A stretch of 6,411 bases of DNA from Coriobacteriales bacterium (GTDB lineage: Bacteria; Actinomycetota; Coriobacteriia; Coriobacteriales; UBA8131). The DNA lies in the NCBI GenBank assembly GCA_031254905.1, contig JAIRTN010000057.1, positions 1 to 6,411 of the forward strand, read 5' to 3'. The position numbers and the translations under genes were made by a program. How positions within the stretch are numbered: position 1 is the stretch's first letter; each line of letters begins with the position of its first letter. This document shows positions 1 through 5,238 of the stretch, in pieces. The notes beneath the pieces are model-generated. The model made no database searches. It was not told the DNA's origin and worked only from the letters and a program-made list of their open reading frames with translations.

Positions 1-430
1 TGGGCTCCATGCTGCCGCTGAGGATGGCGAGCGGGGTGTAGCCGAGGGCTTGAGCGGTGAGCAGGGAGGCGGCGCCGAGGATGATGACGAGCAGGATGGT
101 GAAGAAAAGGACGTTGCAGATTTTTGCAACGAGGGCGGCGAGGGGGGACACGCGGTGGGTGCGGGGTTTGGTTTGGGCGTTGGCGGTTTGGGCGTTGGGA
201 GTTTGGGTTTGGGTTTGGGGGGTTTGGGGGGTTTGGGTGGGGGTTGCTTTGATGGGGTGCGTGGGGGTGGTTTTGCTGGGCGTTGTTTGGGGGGTTTCGG
301 TGGTTTGGGAGTTTTGGGGTTTTTGGGAGGCGGGGATGGCGATGACGAGAGGGGGTTGAGGAACGGCATCACTGAACGCGCCGTTCGCAATGGCTGTGGT
401 CGTGTTACCCCTATAGCTCATGCTGGCCAT
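1..430 (-). CDS. Signal peptidase I, SipW/S26B type (partial, C-terminus off the left edge)
   Basis: Membrane serine protease that would cleave signal peptides from exported proteins at the outer membrane face. The minus frame is open from ATG 430-428 to the window edge, giving 143 visible residues. Residues 1-33 are unremarkable. Residues about 34-92 are a low-complexity Pro/Thr/Gln tail, presumably cytoplasmic. A hydrophobic segment follows at about 104-127, then the end motif SGSMEP (138-143), whose Ser140 matches the catalytic serine of the S26 family. The SGSMEP form and single preceding membrane segment fit the SipW/ER-like subgroup, which uses Ser/His rather than Ser/Lys, but the second catalytic residue lies outside the window. 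A GGGGAG ribosome site lies 10 nt before the ATG. A second in-frame ATG at 421-419 is possible. The long tail is unusual for SipW proteins. SipW enzymes often sit beside the surface or fibre proteins they process; such genes would be to the left. Confidence 0.85.
   Translation of the reverse strand, partial: MASMSYRGNTTTAIANGAFSDAVPQPPLVIAIPASQKPQNSQTTETPQTTPSKTTPTHPIKATPTQTPQTPQTQTQTPNAQTANAQTKPRTHRVSPLAALVAKICNVLFFTILLVIILGAASLLTAQALGYTPLAILSGSMEP
155..331. repeat. Low-complexity G-run / C-run tract inside the signal peptidase gene
   Basis: The plus strand (template strand of the signal peptidase gene) is made mostly of G-runs separated by short T-rich spacers. The densest part, 205-243, has six runs in the pattern G3-TTT-G3-TTT-G6-TTT-G6-TTT-G3-T-G5, which fits the canonical G-quadruplex motif. 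Further runs of three to six G lie at 254-257, 263-267, 278-280, 289-294, 307-309, 316-319 and 325-327. The coding strand is the matching C-rich strand and encodes Pro, Thr and Gln codons (CCC, ACC, CAA). Quadruplex formation is inferred from sequence alone. Confidence 0.8.
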
Positions 431-440
431 ACTGGTCAGG

Positions 441-446
441 CTCCCC
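441..446 (-). promoter_or_regulatory. Ribosome binding site of the signal peptidase gene
   Basis: On the minus strand GGGGAG stands 10 nt upstream of ATG 430-428. It is a partial match to the Shine-Dalgarno consensus and supports that ATG over the second in-frame ATG at 421-419. Confidence 0.5.
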
Positions 447-455
447 GTTACCTTT

Positions 456-482
456 ACGTACGCTAACGCACGTTGACGCACG
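456..482. repeat. Three ACGYACG heptamers at exact 10-bp spacing
   Basis: ACGTACG starts at 456, ACGCACG at 466 and ACGCACG at 476, so the units recur every helical turn. They lie 26-52 bp upstream of the signal peptidase start, where a promoter or leader would be. A looser continuation, ACGC at 493, 504 and 515, recurs every 11 bp. Helically phased short repeats are typical of cooperative regulator binding sites, but no specific regulator can be named. Confidence 0.5.
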
Positions 483-537
483 CCCTATTATTACGCCACC
501 TAAACGCAGTGGATACGCTACGTTTTCATCATACATG

Positions 538-547
538 CCCCCCCCCC
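538..547. repeat. C10 homopolymer tract
   Basis: Ten consecutive C on the plus strand in the intergenic region. Its complement is matched by the G9 tract at 607-615, so the two could pair in a single-stranded molecule spanning both. Homopolymers of this length are prone to slippage in replication and to sequencing error. Confidence 0.9.
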
Positions 548-563
548 TCCCGTGTCAAGCATT

Positions 564-592
564 ATTTGCTACTTTATTGGGGACATTTGCTA
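564..592. promoter_or_regulatory. Direct repeat ATTTGCTA x2, 21-bp period (candidate regulator site)
   Basis: Identical octamers lie at 564-571 and 585-592, separated by 13 bp, so they fall on the same helix face two turns apart. An inverted partial copy (ATTAGCA, 679-685) is the reverse complement of 588-594. LytTR regulators usually bind two roughly 9-bp direct repeats about 21-22 bp apart, so the geometry suits the LytTR regulator encoded at 4426-5160. The sequence does not match the common LytTR consensus built around GTT, so this is a hypothesis. Confidence 0.3.
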
Positions 593-606
593 ATTTTTGT
601 TGGTTT

Positions 607-623
607 GGGGGGGGGTTTGGGGG
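607..623. repeat. G9-TTT-G5 tract
   Basis: Nine G at 607-615, TTT, then five G at 619-623, all on the plus strand, about 130 bp before the oxidoreductase start. It echoes the G-run/TTT pattern of the signal peptidase tail but is non-coding. Confidence 0.85.
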
Positions 624-692
624 TTGAAGATTTTAAGAAATGAGCAAACAACCCACACTTTTCGTGGTATAGCGCATGATTAGCACTTTTTT

Positions 693-698
693 TATACT
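693..698 (+). promoter_or_regulatory. Candidate -10 element of the oxidoreductase promoter
   Basis: TATACT matches the sigma-70-type -10 consensus at five of six positions and follows a run of seven T. It lies 54 bp before the start codon. At 16-18 bp upstream I see no good -35 hexamer, which would fit a promoter that needs an activator. If used, transcription would begin near 705 and the inverted repeat at 712-728 would lie just inside the transcript. Confidence 0.4.
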
Positions 699-711
699 AA
701 TATGGTCAAGA

Positions 712-728
712 CCGATCATATGGATCGG
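712..728. promoter_or_regulatory. Inverted repeat CCGATC-ATATG-GATCGG (candidate operator)
   Basis: Two perfect 6-bp arms (712-717 and 723-728) around a 5-bp centre, ending 24 bp before the oxidoreductase start and about 14 bp downstream of the -10-like hexamer. Both the size and the position suit a dimeric DNA-binding regulator acting as a block to transcription. It could instead form a small mRNA hairpin just upstream of the ribosome site. No regulator family can be assigned. Confidence 0.45.
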
Positions 729-742
729 ACATGAGGAAAGTG

Positions 743-747
743 AGGAG
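743..747 (+). promoter_or_regulatory. Ribosome binding site of the oxidoreductase gene
   Basis: AGGAG lies 5 nt before ATG 753-755, at the end of a purine-rich stretch (734-747). It fixes the start that places the twin-arginine motif at residues 16-23. Confidence 0.8.
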
Positions 748-752
748 TAGTT

Positions 753-2390
753 ATGAGCGACAAAGAGAAGATGCAGCAACCGGAGGAGACGGTGCTGTCC
801 CGGCGGAGTTTTCTTAAAGGTGCCAGTGTTTTGGGCGCCGGTGCGGCAGCTGCCGCAATTACCGGCTGCACAACCAGCAACGCACCCGAAGGGGAAACGC
901 CAAAAGACGAAATTGTTTGGGATCGCGAGGCAGAGATCGTCATCGTTGGTTATGGCGGAGCCGGAGCAGTCACTGCCATCCAAGCAATAGATGCCGGTGC
1001 CAGCGTGCTTGTCATCGAGAAGCAAAAGCAAGACGTAGAGGGTCAGCCATGGAACCAGACCAACAGCACGCGCATCTGCTATTCGGCGACCATGGACTTC
1101 AACAGCGAGGCAGAGGCCGTCGCCTACCTGAAGGCCGTCTCCATGGGGCGCACGCCTGATGACGTTATCGCAGGTTGGGCACGCTACGCCACCAAGACCA
1201 TCGACTGGCTGCAGGAGATGGGCGGCAACCCTGTGGATGCCGGCTGCACGACGGAGTATCCCGAGGATGTTCTTCCCGAAGCCTTTGATACCTACCATCA
1301 GTGGGCATTCCAAGGACAGGGCCCCGAGCTGTGGAGCGTACTCGACAACGCCTGCAAAGAACGCAACGTCGAGGTGATTTTCGATACGCCCGGCAAGCAG
1401 CTCGTCACCAACGAGACTGGCGAAGTTATAGGCGTTATCGCAAGTCAAGGCGGCAAAGAATTTAAGGTCAAAGCATCTAAGGCGGTTGTCCTTGCAACCG
1501 GTGGCTTCGAGTACAACGACCGCATGCTCTCCAACTTCGTATGGGGATATCCCTCCAAATACTACGCCAATCCCGACAGCACCGGCGATGGCATAGAGAT
1601 GGCGCAAGCGGTCGGTGCCGATCTCTGGCATATGTCCCTTATCGGCGGCCGTGTCATTCCTTACTTCCCTGAGCTTGGTCATGGGCTCATGGGTGGCACT
1701 CCCCAGCCCTACATCTTGGTCGATAAGTACGGCAAGCGCTTCATGCGCGAGAACTGGAAATCCCACTCGGCAGTTTGGGAGTCCTTCAAGTTCTCCACCG
1801 ACTTGGGCGACTTCCCGGCAATCCCTTGCTTCTCGGTCTTCGACCAGACCGCCGTGAACAAAGGGCCGGTCATCAGCGCCACCGGCGCCATGCTCAAAAC
1901 GGGGCACTACAAATGGAGCGAGGATAATAGCGCGGAACTCGCAAAAGGCTGGATCTACAAAGGCGATACCATCGAGGATTTAGCGCGGGCAATCGCGGCT
2001 GATCCGGAGGTTGGCGACAGGATGGATCCCGCCGTCTTGGCCGAAACCTTGGCAACCTATAATGGCTATGCGGCTGCTGGCTCTGATCCGGACTTCAACC
2101 GTGGCCAAGCAACGCTACAACCGCTTTCCACAGCACCGTACTATGCGCTCAAGATGTATCCCGGCGGCGTAAATACCTTCGGTGGCCCGGCTCGCAACGG
2201 AAAGAGCCAGATCATCAAGCCCGACGGCTCGCCGGTCGGACGCCTGTATGGTGTTGGAGAGATGGGTTCCGTACTGGGTTATCTCTACAGCGGAGGCGGC
2301 TGGAACATCTGCGAGATCATCGTATCGGGGCATCTTGCCGCCGAGTTCGCCGTTCAAGAAACACCTTGGGGAACAACACAGACAGTGTGA
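753..2390 (+). CDS. Tat-exported FAD-dependent oxidoreductase (fumarate reductase flavoprotein superfamily), probable lipoprotein
   Basis: Flavoprotein of the FAD_binding_2 family, predicted to act outside the cytoplasmic membrane on an unidentified small molecule. It has 545 residues. Residues 16-23 (SRRSFLKG) are a twin-arginine motif, followed by an Ala-rich hydrophobic stretch and ITGC (36-39), a lipobox-like site that would anchor Cys39 to the membrane. The FAD-binding Rossmann motif GYGGAG is at 66-71 with the ribose-binding acid Glu89; ATGGF (248-252) and the C-terminal RLYGVGEMGS (497-506) with SGGGWN (513-518) complete the FAD site. The substrate region lacks the usual fumarate-reductase residues: no QxHPT, ENWKSHSA (333-340) where TTRD is expected, and no HG...RLGG near the C-terminus. 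It is therefore unlikely to be a plain fumarate reductase. There is no heme or FMN-binding domain, so electrons must come from another protein. Related enzymes include urocanate, cinnamate and ketosteroid-type flavoenzymes; the substrate cannot be told from sequence. Confidence 0.93.
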   Translation: MSDKEKMQQPEETVLSRRSFLKGASVLGAGAAAAAITGCTTSNAPEGETPKDEIVWDREAEIVIVGYGGAGAVTAIQAIDAGASVLVIEKQKQDVEGQPWNQTNSTRICYSATMDFNSEAEAVAYLKAVSMGRTPDDVIAGWARYATKTIDWLQEMGGNPVDAGCTTEYPEDVLPEAFDTYHQWAFQGQGPELWSVLDNACKERNVEVIFDTPGKQLVTNETGEVIGVIASQGGKEFKVKASKAVVLATGGFEYNDRMLSNFVWGYPSKYYANPDSTGDGIEMAQAVGADLWHMSLIGGRVIPYFPELGHGLMGGTPQPYILVDKYGKRFMRENWKSHSAVWESFKFSTDLGDFPAIPCFSVFDQTAVNKGPVISATGAMLKTGHYKWSEDNSAELAKGWIYKGDTIEDLARAIAADPEVGDRMDPAVLAETLATYNGYAAAGSDPDFNRGQATLQPLSTAPYYALKMYPGGVNTFGGPARNGKSQIIKPDGSPVGRLYGVGEMGSVLGYLYSGGGWNICEIIVSGHLAAEFAVQETPWGTTQTV

Positions 2391-2399
2391 GCGAGAGTT

Positions 2400-2421
2400 T
2401 GCGAGATTTGCGATTCTCGCA
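2400..2421 (+). other. Short hairpin just after the oxidoreductase stop
   Basis: A 7-bp perfect stem, TGCGAGA (2400-2406) with TCTCGCA (2415-2421), and an 8-nt loop, starting 10 nt after the stop. No T-run follows, so it is not an intrinsic terminator by itself. It may protect the 3' end or assist the stronger hairpin 39 nt further on. Confidence 0.4.
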
Positions 2422-2459
2422 GATCAAAGCCACGGAGGGAAGCGTTACCTGATGCACTT

Positions 2460-2496
2460 TGCCGCTCTCGGACTTGTTCCGGGAGCGGCACTCTTT
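2460..2496 (+). terminator. Intrinsic terminator-like hairpin after the oxidoreductase gene
   Basis: Thirteen consecutive pairs, including one G-U, join 2460-2472 to 2478-2490 around a CTTGT loop, and are followed by CTCTTT. The stem is strong and GC-rich; the U-run is short and interrupted. It starts 70 nt after the oxidoreductase stop. The other strand has no T-run after the stem, so it should act mainly for the plus-strand transcript, although it may also halt readthrough from the converging kinase operon. Confidence 0.65.
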
Positions 2497-2545
2497 AGAG
2501 GGGGGGGGTTCCGATGCGCTCGGGGGTATACGTTGGCGGCACTCT
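2485..2545. repeat. Direct repeat GCGGCACTCT, two copies, with G-runs
   Basis: Ten-base copies at 2485-2494 and 2536-2545, 51 bp apart. Each is followed within a few bases by a G-run (G9 at 2500-2508, G5 at 2549-2553). The first copy forms part of the terminator stem, so this may be a remnant of a local duplication of the gene end. Its significance is unclear. Confidence 0.5.
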
Positions 2546-2546
2546 C

Positions 2547-2572
2547 TTGGGGGCGCCCGTTGGCACGCCCAA
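2547..2572 (-). other. GC-rich hairpin after the histidine kinase gene
   Basis: GGGCG (2551-2555) pairs with CGCCC (2566-2570), and TT (2547-2548) can extend to AA (2571-2572) across a two-G bulge. It lies 19-44 nt beyond the kinase stop on the minus strand. No T-run follows on that strand, so if termination occurs here it is not a classic intrinsic terminator. Confidence 0.3.
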
Positions 2573-2590
2573 TGGCAGCGTGGGGCTTGC

Positions 2591-4429
2591 TTACATCTTT
2601 ACGTAGAGTGAGGTCATGAATACGCCGTTGGCGACCTCGTACTTCAGCGAGCCACCGTAGCGTTCCACAACGGCGCGCACCGACGAGATGCCGACGCCCT
2701 TGCCCTCGCGTTTGCGCGAATAGAACTCTCCCTTTCGCTCCGTGTAGGTGCCATCGAAGCTGTTGTCGATGACAAGGGTCAGCCGCTTTTTGACCACCTT
2801 GCTGCTCATGCGGATGAAGCGTTTGTCCTCATCGACAAACTGACAGGCCTCAATGGCGTTCTCAAAGAGGTTGCCGACGATGATGCTCATGTCGTTATCG
2901 GGAATCTGCCCCAAATCCGTTGGTACCACAAGCCTCAAATCGGTCTGAATGTGGTTTTCGTTCGCTATGTCGAGGTAGTGTACGGCAACGGCGTTTACCG
3001 CAAAGTTGTCGCAGAGTAGCTTACTGCCGATTTCGGGGATGTTGCCACTTATGGCGTCGACATAACCAAGCGCGCCCTCCACATTGCCCTTCTGCAAATA
3101 CCCGTGGATGGCCCGTAGTTGATGACGCAAATCGTGCCTGAGGGCGCGAACCTCCTCGGTCGATTGCGTGAGTTTATTGTAGAGTGTGCGCTGCATGTCG
3201 AGACTGCGGTTCATGGCATCAACCTCAAGTTCGAGTTGCGCGCTGCGCTCCGCCTCGTCCAAAAGTCCGCGTATGTAATACCAGCCGAGGACGGCCGTCC
3301 AGACCACAAAAATCAGGATTCCCGCTTGGAACAACAGGCTCTCGGAGGCCATGAAGGGGAAGAATTGATTGACTATGCTCCCCAGAGCGCAGAGGGTCAA
3401 AATGATGCAGGGGATGACAAGGCCCCGTGCCTGCGGATTACGATTGGCGATAAACTCATAGAGGACGAGTGCCCCGAAGATGACGATGGTTGCCAGCGCC
3501 GGCGACCGCAGGTAGCTGAGGCTGTAGGAAAGGGAGTAGATGCCCGTAATATGAAGCAGGAGGGCAAGCAGAAAGACGACGCGCATGGCGGTGTAGATAA
3601 CCTTCAGCGCAATCTGAAAACGCGGCCTGAGCATCAACTCGCCGTAGCGCATGAAGGGAATCGCAAAGTACAGTAGGCCGATGGCCGAGCCGACATAGAG
3701 CAGATTAGGGGCGGGGATAAGATAGATGGCTAAATCGTTGCTGCAAAAACCCCAGAGCCCAGCACAAAGGCAGGCAAGACCGAGCCAAAGAAGCGAATTG
3801 GCCTCCGACACGCGCTGCATGACCATGACCGTAATACTCATGATGAGAATGCCGCCCATGATGAGCAAAAACCCGATGGCAAAGGGTATCCCGTTTGCGG
3901 AAACAAGGTGCATAAACAGCACCTGACTGTCTCCCAGATAGACGACGGGCAACTCAAGGCTGTCGAGCGATTCGGGAATCGTGTAGTCGAAGCGGATTTC
4001 CTTCTCACCGGGTTCGGCGGGCAGAGCGACAGAACTCAGATTGGGCGAGGGGCTTTTCTGAAACCCGGGAAAGGTGCCCGGGTCGCCATCCGAATCGTAG
4101 AGTACCGAATCTATATATAACTTCATGGGAGCGCCCTCGGTTTTTACGAGGAGACTGTCGTGTATCTCCGTGCGCGCCGTAGTGATGAGAGTAATCCTGT
4201 CGCCGGGCTGCAAGTCCCTGACCGTAACCGGCAGCGTGACCTCGCCCTGCTCCACACCATTATGTTGTAAGAGAACCGTTTTTACGGCACGCAGTTCGTT
4301 CCAGTGATAGACAAGGTTGTACTTCTCCGAAAGCGCCGAGGCAATCAGCAGAGAAATCAAGAGGAGCAGGACGACCGCATAACCAATCCCGCCGATGAAC
4401 GCATAGCGTTTAAGCTGCCCAGAGGTCAT
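2591..4429 (-). CDS. Sensor histidine kinase, 7TM receptor with GHKL ATPase domain
   Basis: Membrane kinase that would sense an external or membrane signal and phosphorylate the regulator encoded just upstream. It has 612 residues. A first membrane helix (about 9-31) is followed by a beta-rich extracytoplasmic domain (about 33-178). Then come about seven membrane helices (about 182-388), resembling 7TMR-DISM receptors. A coiled-coil linker (about 391-430) leads to RHDLRHQL (431-438), with His432 the likely phosphorylated residue as in AgrC/CitA-like kinases. The ATPase domain shows the N box NAIEAC (524-529), DNS (555-557) and the glycine box GKGVG (576-580). All key residues are present, so it should be active. 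Its ATG overlaps the regulator stop as ATGA, implying coupled translation. The ligand is unknown; this architecture resembles peptide- or carbohydrate-sensing receptors but does not specify which. Confidence 0.93.
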   Translation of the reverse strand: MTSGQLKRYAFIGGIGYAVVLLLLISLLIASALSEKYNLVYHWNELRAVKTVLLQHNGVEQGEVTLPVTVRDLQPGDRITLITTARTEIHDSLLVKTEGAPMKLYIDSVLYDSDGDPGTFPGFQKSPSPNLSSVALPAEPGEKEIRFDYTIPESLDSLELPVVYLGDSQVLFMHLVSANGIPFAIGFLLIMGGILIMSITVMVMQRVSEANSLLWLGLACLCAGLWGFCSNDLAIYLIPAPNLLYVGSAIGLLYFAIPFMRYGELMLRPRFQIALKVIYTAMRVVFLLALLLHITGIYSLSYSLSYLRSPALATIVIFGALVLYEFIANRNPQARGLVIPCIILTLCALGSIVNQFFPFMASESLLFQAGILIFVVWTAVLGWYYIRGLLDEAERSAQLELEVDAMNRSLDMQRTLYNKLTQSTEEVRALRHDLRHQLRAIHGYLQKGNVEGALGYVDAISGNIPEIGSKLLCDNFAVNAVAVHYLDIANENHIQTDLRLVVPTDLGQIPDNDMSIIVGNLFENAIEACQFVDEDKRFIRMSSKVVKKRLTLVIDNSFDGTYTERKGEFYSRKREGKGVGISSVRAVVERYGGSLKYEVANGVFMTSLYVKM

Positions 4430-5160
4430 TCATCGCCTCGAACGGTACTGAACAGATAGTCGTCATAGGCGTGTTTGATTTTGCGATGGTTCTTCACCGC
4501 AACATAGGCGATATCGCCGTTGTCCATGATGAAGTCCTCCTCGAGATCCTCTACGTGGTCGAGATTAACGATGTAGGAGCGATGCGAGCGCAAAAAGCGC
4601 GGCGAGGGCAACAGCTTTTCGAGCGCGTCAATCGTCAGCGTGGTCGCGTAGGTTTCGCCTGTGGTGTAGATGAGGGAGCGACGGTTGCTCGACTCCACAA
4701 ATATGATGTCGTTGAGCGGAATGACAACCGGCACATTGTCGGTGACGATGGCCAGCGTGGCGCCCTGCGCCTTGTCGCGTTTGAGCGTGGCAAGTTCAAG
4801 CGCGTCGACCACGTCCTCCTCGACCACGGGTTTGAGCAGATACTTGTAGGCATTGAGGCGATAGCCCTCGCGCGTAAAGTCGTCGCTTGTGGTCGTAAAC
4901 ACGATGACGACCTGCGTGTCGATGTCACGGATGCGCTCCGCCGTCTGGACGCCGGTAAGCTCTGCCATGTACACATCGAGGAAGATGAGGTCGTACTTCT
5001 CCTTCGTGAATACCTCCAAAAGCGCCTCACCCGAAGTGAAGGCATCCAGCCGGTAGGGAATCTTGCTCATATCGATGAGCGCGGTCAATAAATCGGTGTC
5101 AACTGCCGCGTCCTCACAAAGTGCAATCCTGAGAGCGGAATCATCAGCATGCGCAGGCAT
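4426..5160 (-). CDS. LytTR-family response regulator
   Basis: DNA-binding regulator switched by phosphorylation from the overlapping kinase. It has 244 residues, the usual size for the AgrA/LytR group. The receiver domain spans about 10-125 with acidic pocket Glu16/Asp17, phosphorylated Asp62 in LIFLDVYM, switch threonines at 89-91 and Lys110 in LLKP. The LytTR DNA-binding domain spans about 135-238 with its hallmark FLRSHRSYIVNLDHV (189-203). All key residues are intact. ATG 5160-5158 is preceded by GAGGGG at a 6-nt gap. The gene is first in a two-gene operon, and its stop overlaps the kinase ATG by 4 bp. LytTR proteins usually bind pairs of direct repeats and often control their own operon; the targets here are unknown. 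The convergent oxidoreductase is a candidate by proximity only. Confidence 0.95.
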   Translation of the reverse strand: MPAHADDSALRIALCEDAAVDTDLLTALIDMSKIPYRLDAFTSGEALLEVFTKEKYDLIFLDVYMAELTGVQTAERIRDIDTQVVIVFTTTSDDFTREGYRLNAYKYLLKPVVEEDVVDALELATLKRDKAQGATLAIVTDNVPVVIPLNDIIFVESSNRRSLIYTTGETYATTLTIDALEKLLPSPRFLRSHRSYIVNLDHVEDLEEDFIMDNGDIAYVAVKNHRKIKHAYDDYLFSTVRGDE

Positions 5161-5166
5161 AGTTAT

Positions 5167-5172
5167 CCCCTC
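5167..5172 (-). promoter_or_regulatory. Ribosome binding site of the response regulator gene
   Basis: GAGGGG on the minus strand, 6 nt before ATG 5160-5158, a good Shine-Dalgarno match that fixes the start. Confidence 0.7.
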
Positions 5173-5229
5173 GTTCCTCTCCTCTATAGTGCCTCTAAGC
5201 TCCCGTACCCGAAAAACACAGCCCGTGCC

Positions 5230-5235
5230 AGTATA
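5230..5235 (-). promoter_or_regulatory. Candidate -10 element of the two-component operon
   Basis: TATACT on the minus strand, the same hexamer as before the oxidoreductase gene, 69 bp ahead of the regulator start and just past the peptidase stop. No clear -35 is seen at 16-18 bp; that stretch lies in the peptidase 3' end. The 78-bp gap between the genes (5161-5238) otherwise holds only a 4-bp hairpin followed by TTTTT (about 5208-5224), too weak to call a terminator, so transcription from the peptidase gene may also run into the operon. Confidence 0.3.
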
Positions 5236-5238
5236 ACA

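Larger units (their letters stand above)
431..752. other. Divergent intergenic region between signal peptidase and oxidoreductase genes
   Basis: No convincing gene is present in these 322 bp. The region must hold the promoters of both divergent genes. In order it contains three ACGYACG units at 10-bp spacing (456-482), a looser ACGC series (493-522), a C10 tract (538-547), a direct repeat ATTTGCTA (564-592), a G9 tract followed by G5 (607-623), a T-rich stretch with a TATACT hexamer (687-698), an inverted repeat (712-728) and a purine-rich ribosome-binding stretch (734-747). It is visibly more AT-rich than the genes in its right half. The only plus-strand mini-frames are two 10-codon ones (starts 640 and 702), without good ribosome sites. 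Confidence 0.8.

Noticed and set aside
50..466. Gly-rich 138-codon frame on the plus strand
   Set aside because: It is the antisense of the signal peptidase gene. The glycine repeats are the G-runs complementary to the Pro/Thr/Gln codons, and there is no domain.
640..734. Two 10-codon mini-frames (starts 640 and 702) as leader peptides of the oxidoreductase
   Set aside because: Neither has a good ribosome site, a run of regulatory codons or an attenuator hairpin. Such short frames arise by chance.
633..1907. 424-codon open frame on the minus strand
   Set aside because: It lies wholly opposite the FAD oxidoreductase, whose motifs are unambiguous. The minus frame has no recognisable domain or ribosome site; long antisense frames are common with GC-biased codons.
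3119..3676. 185-codon plus-strand frame
   Set aside because: It lies opposite the histidine kinase membrane and linker region, is rich in charged residues and has no domain.
4471..5091. 206-codon plus-strand frame
   Set aside because: It lies opposite the response regulator, whose receiver and LytTR motifs are complete, and it shows no family features.
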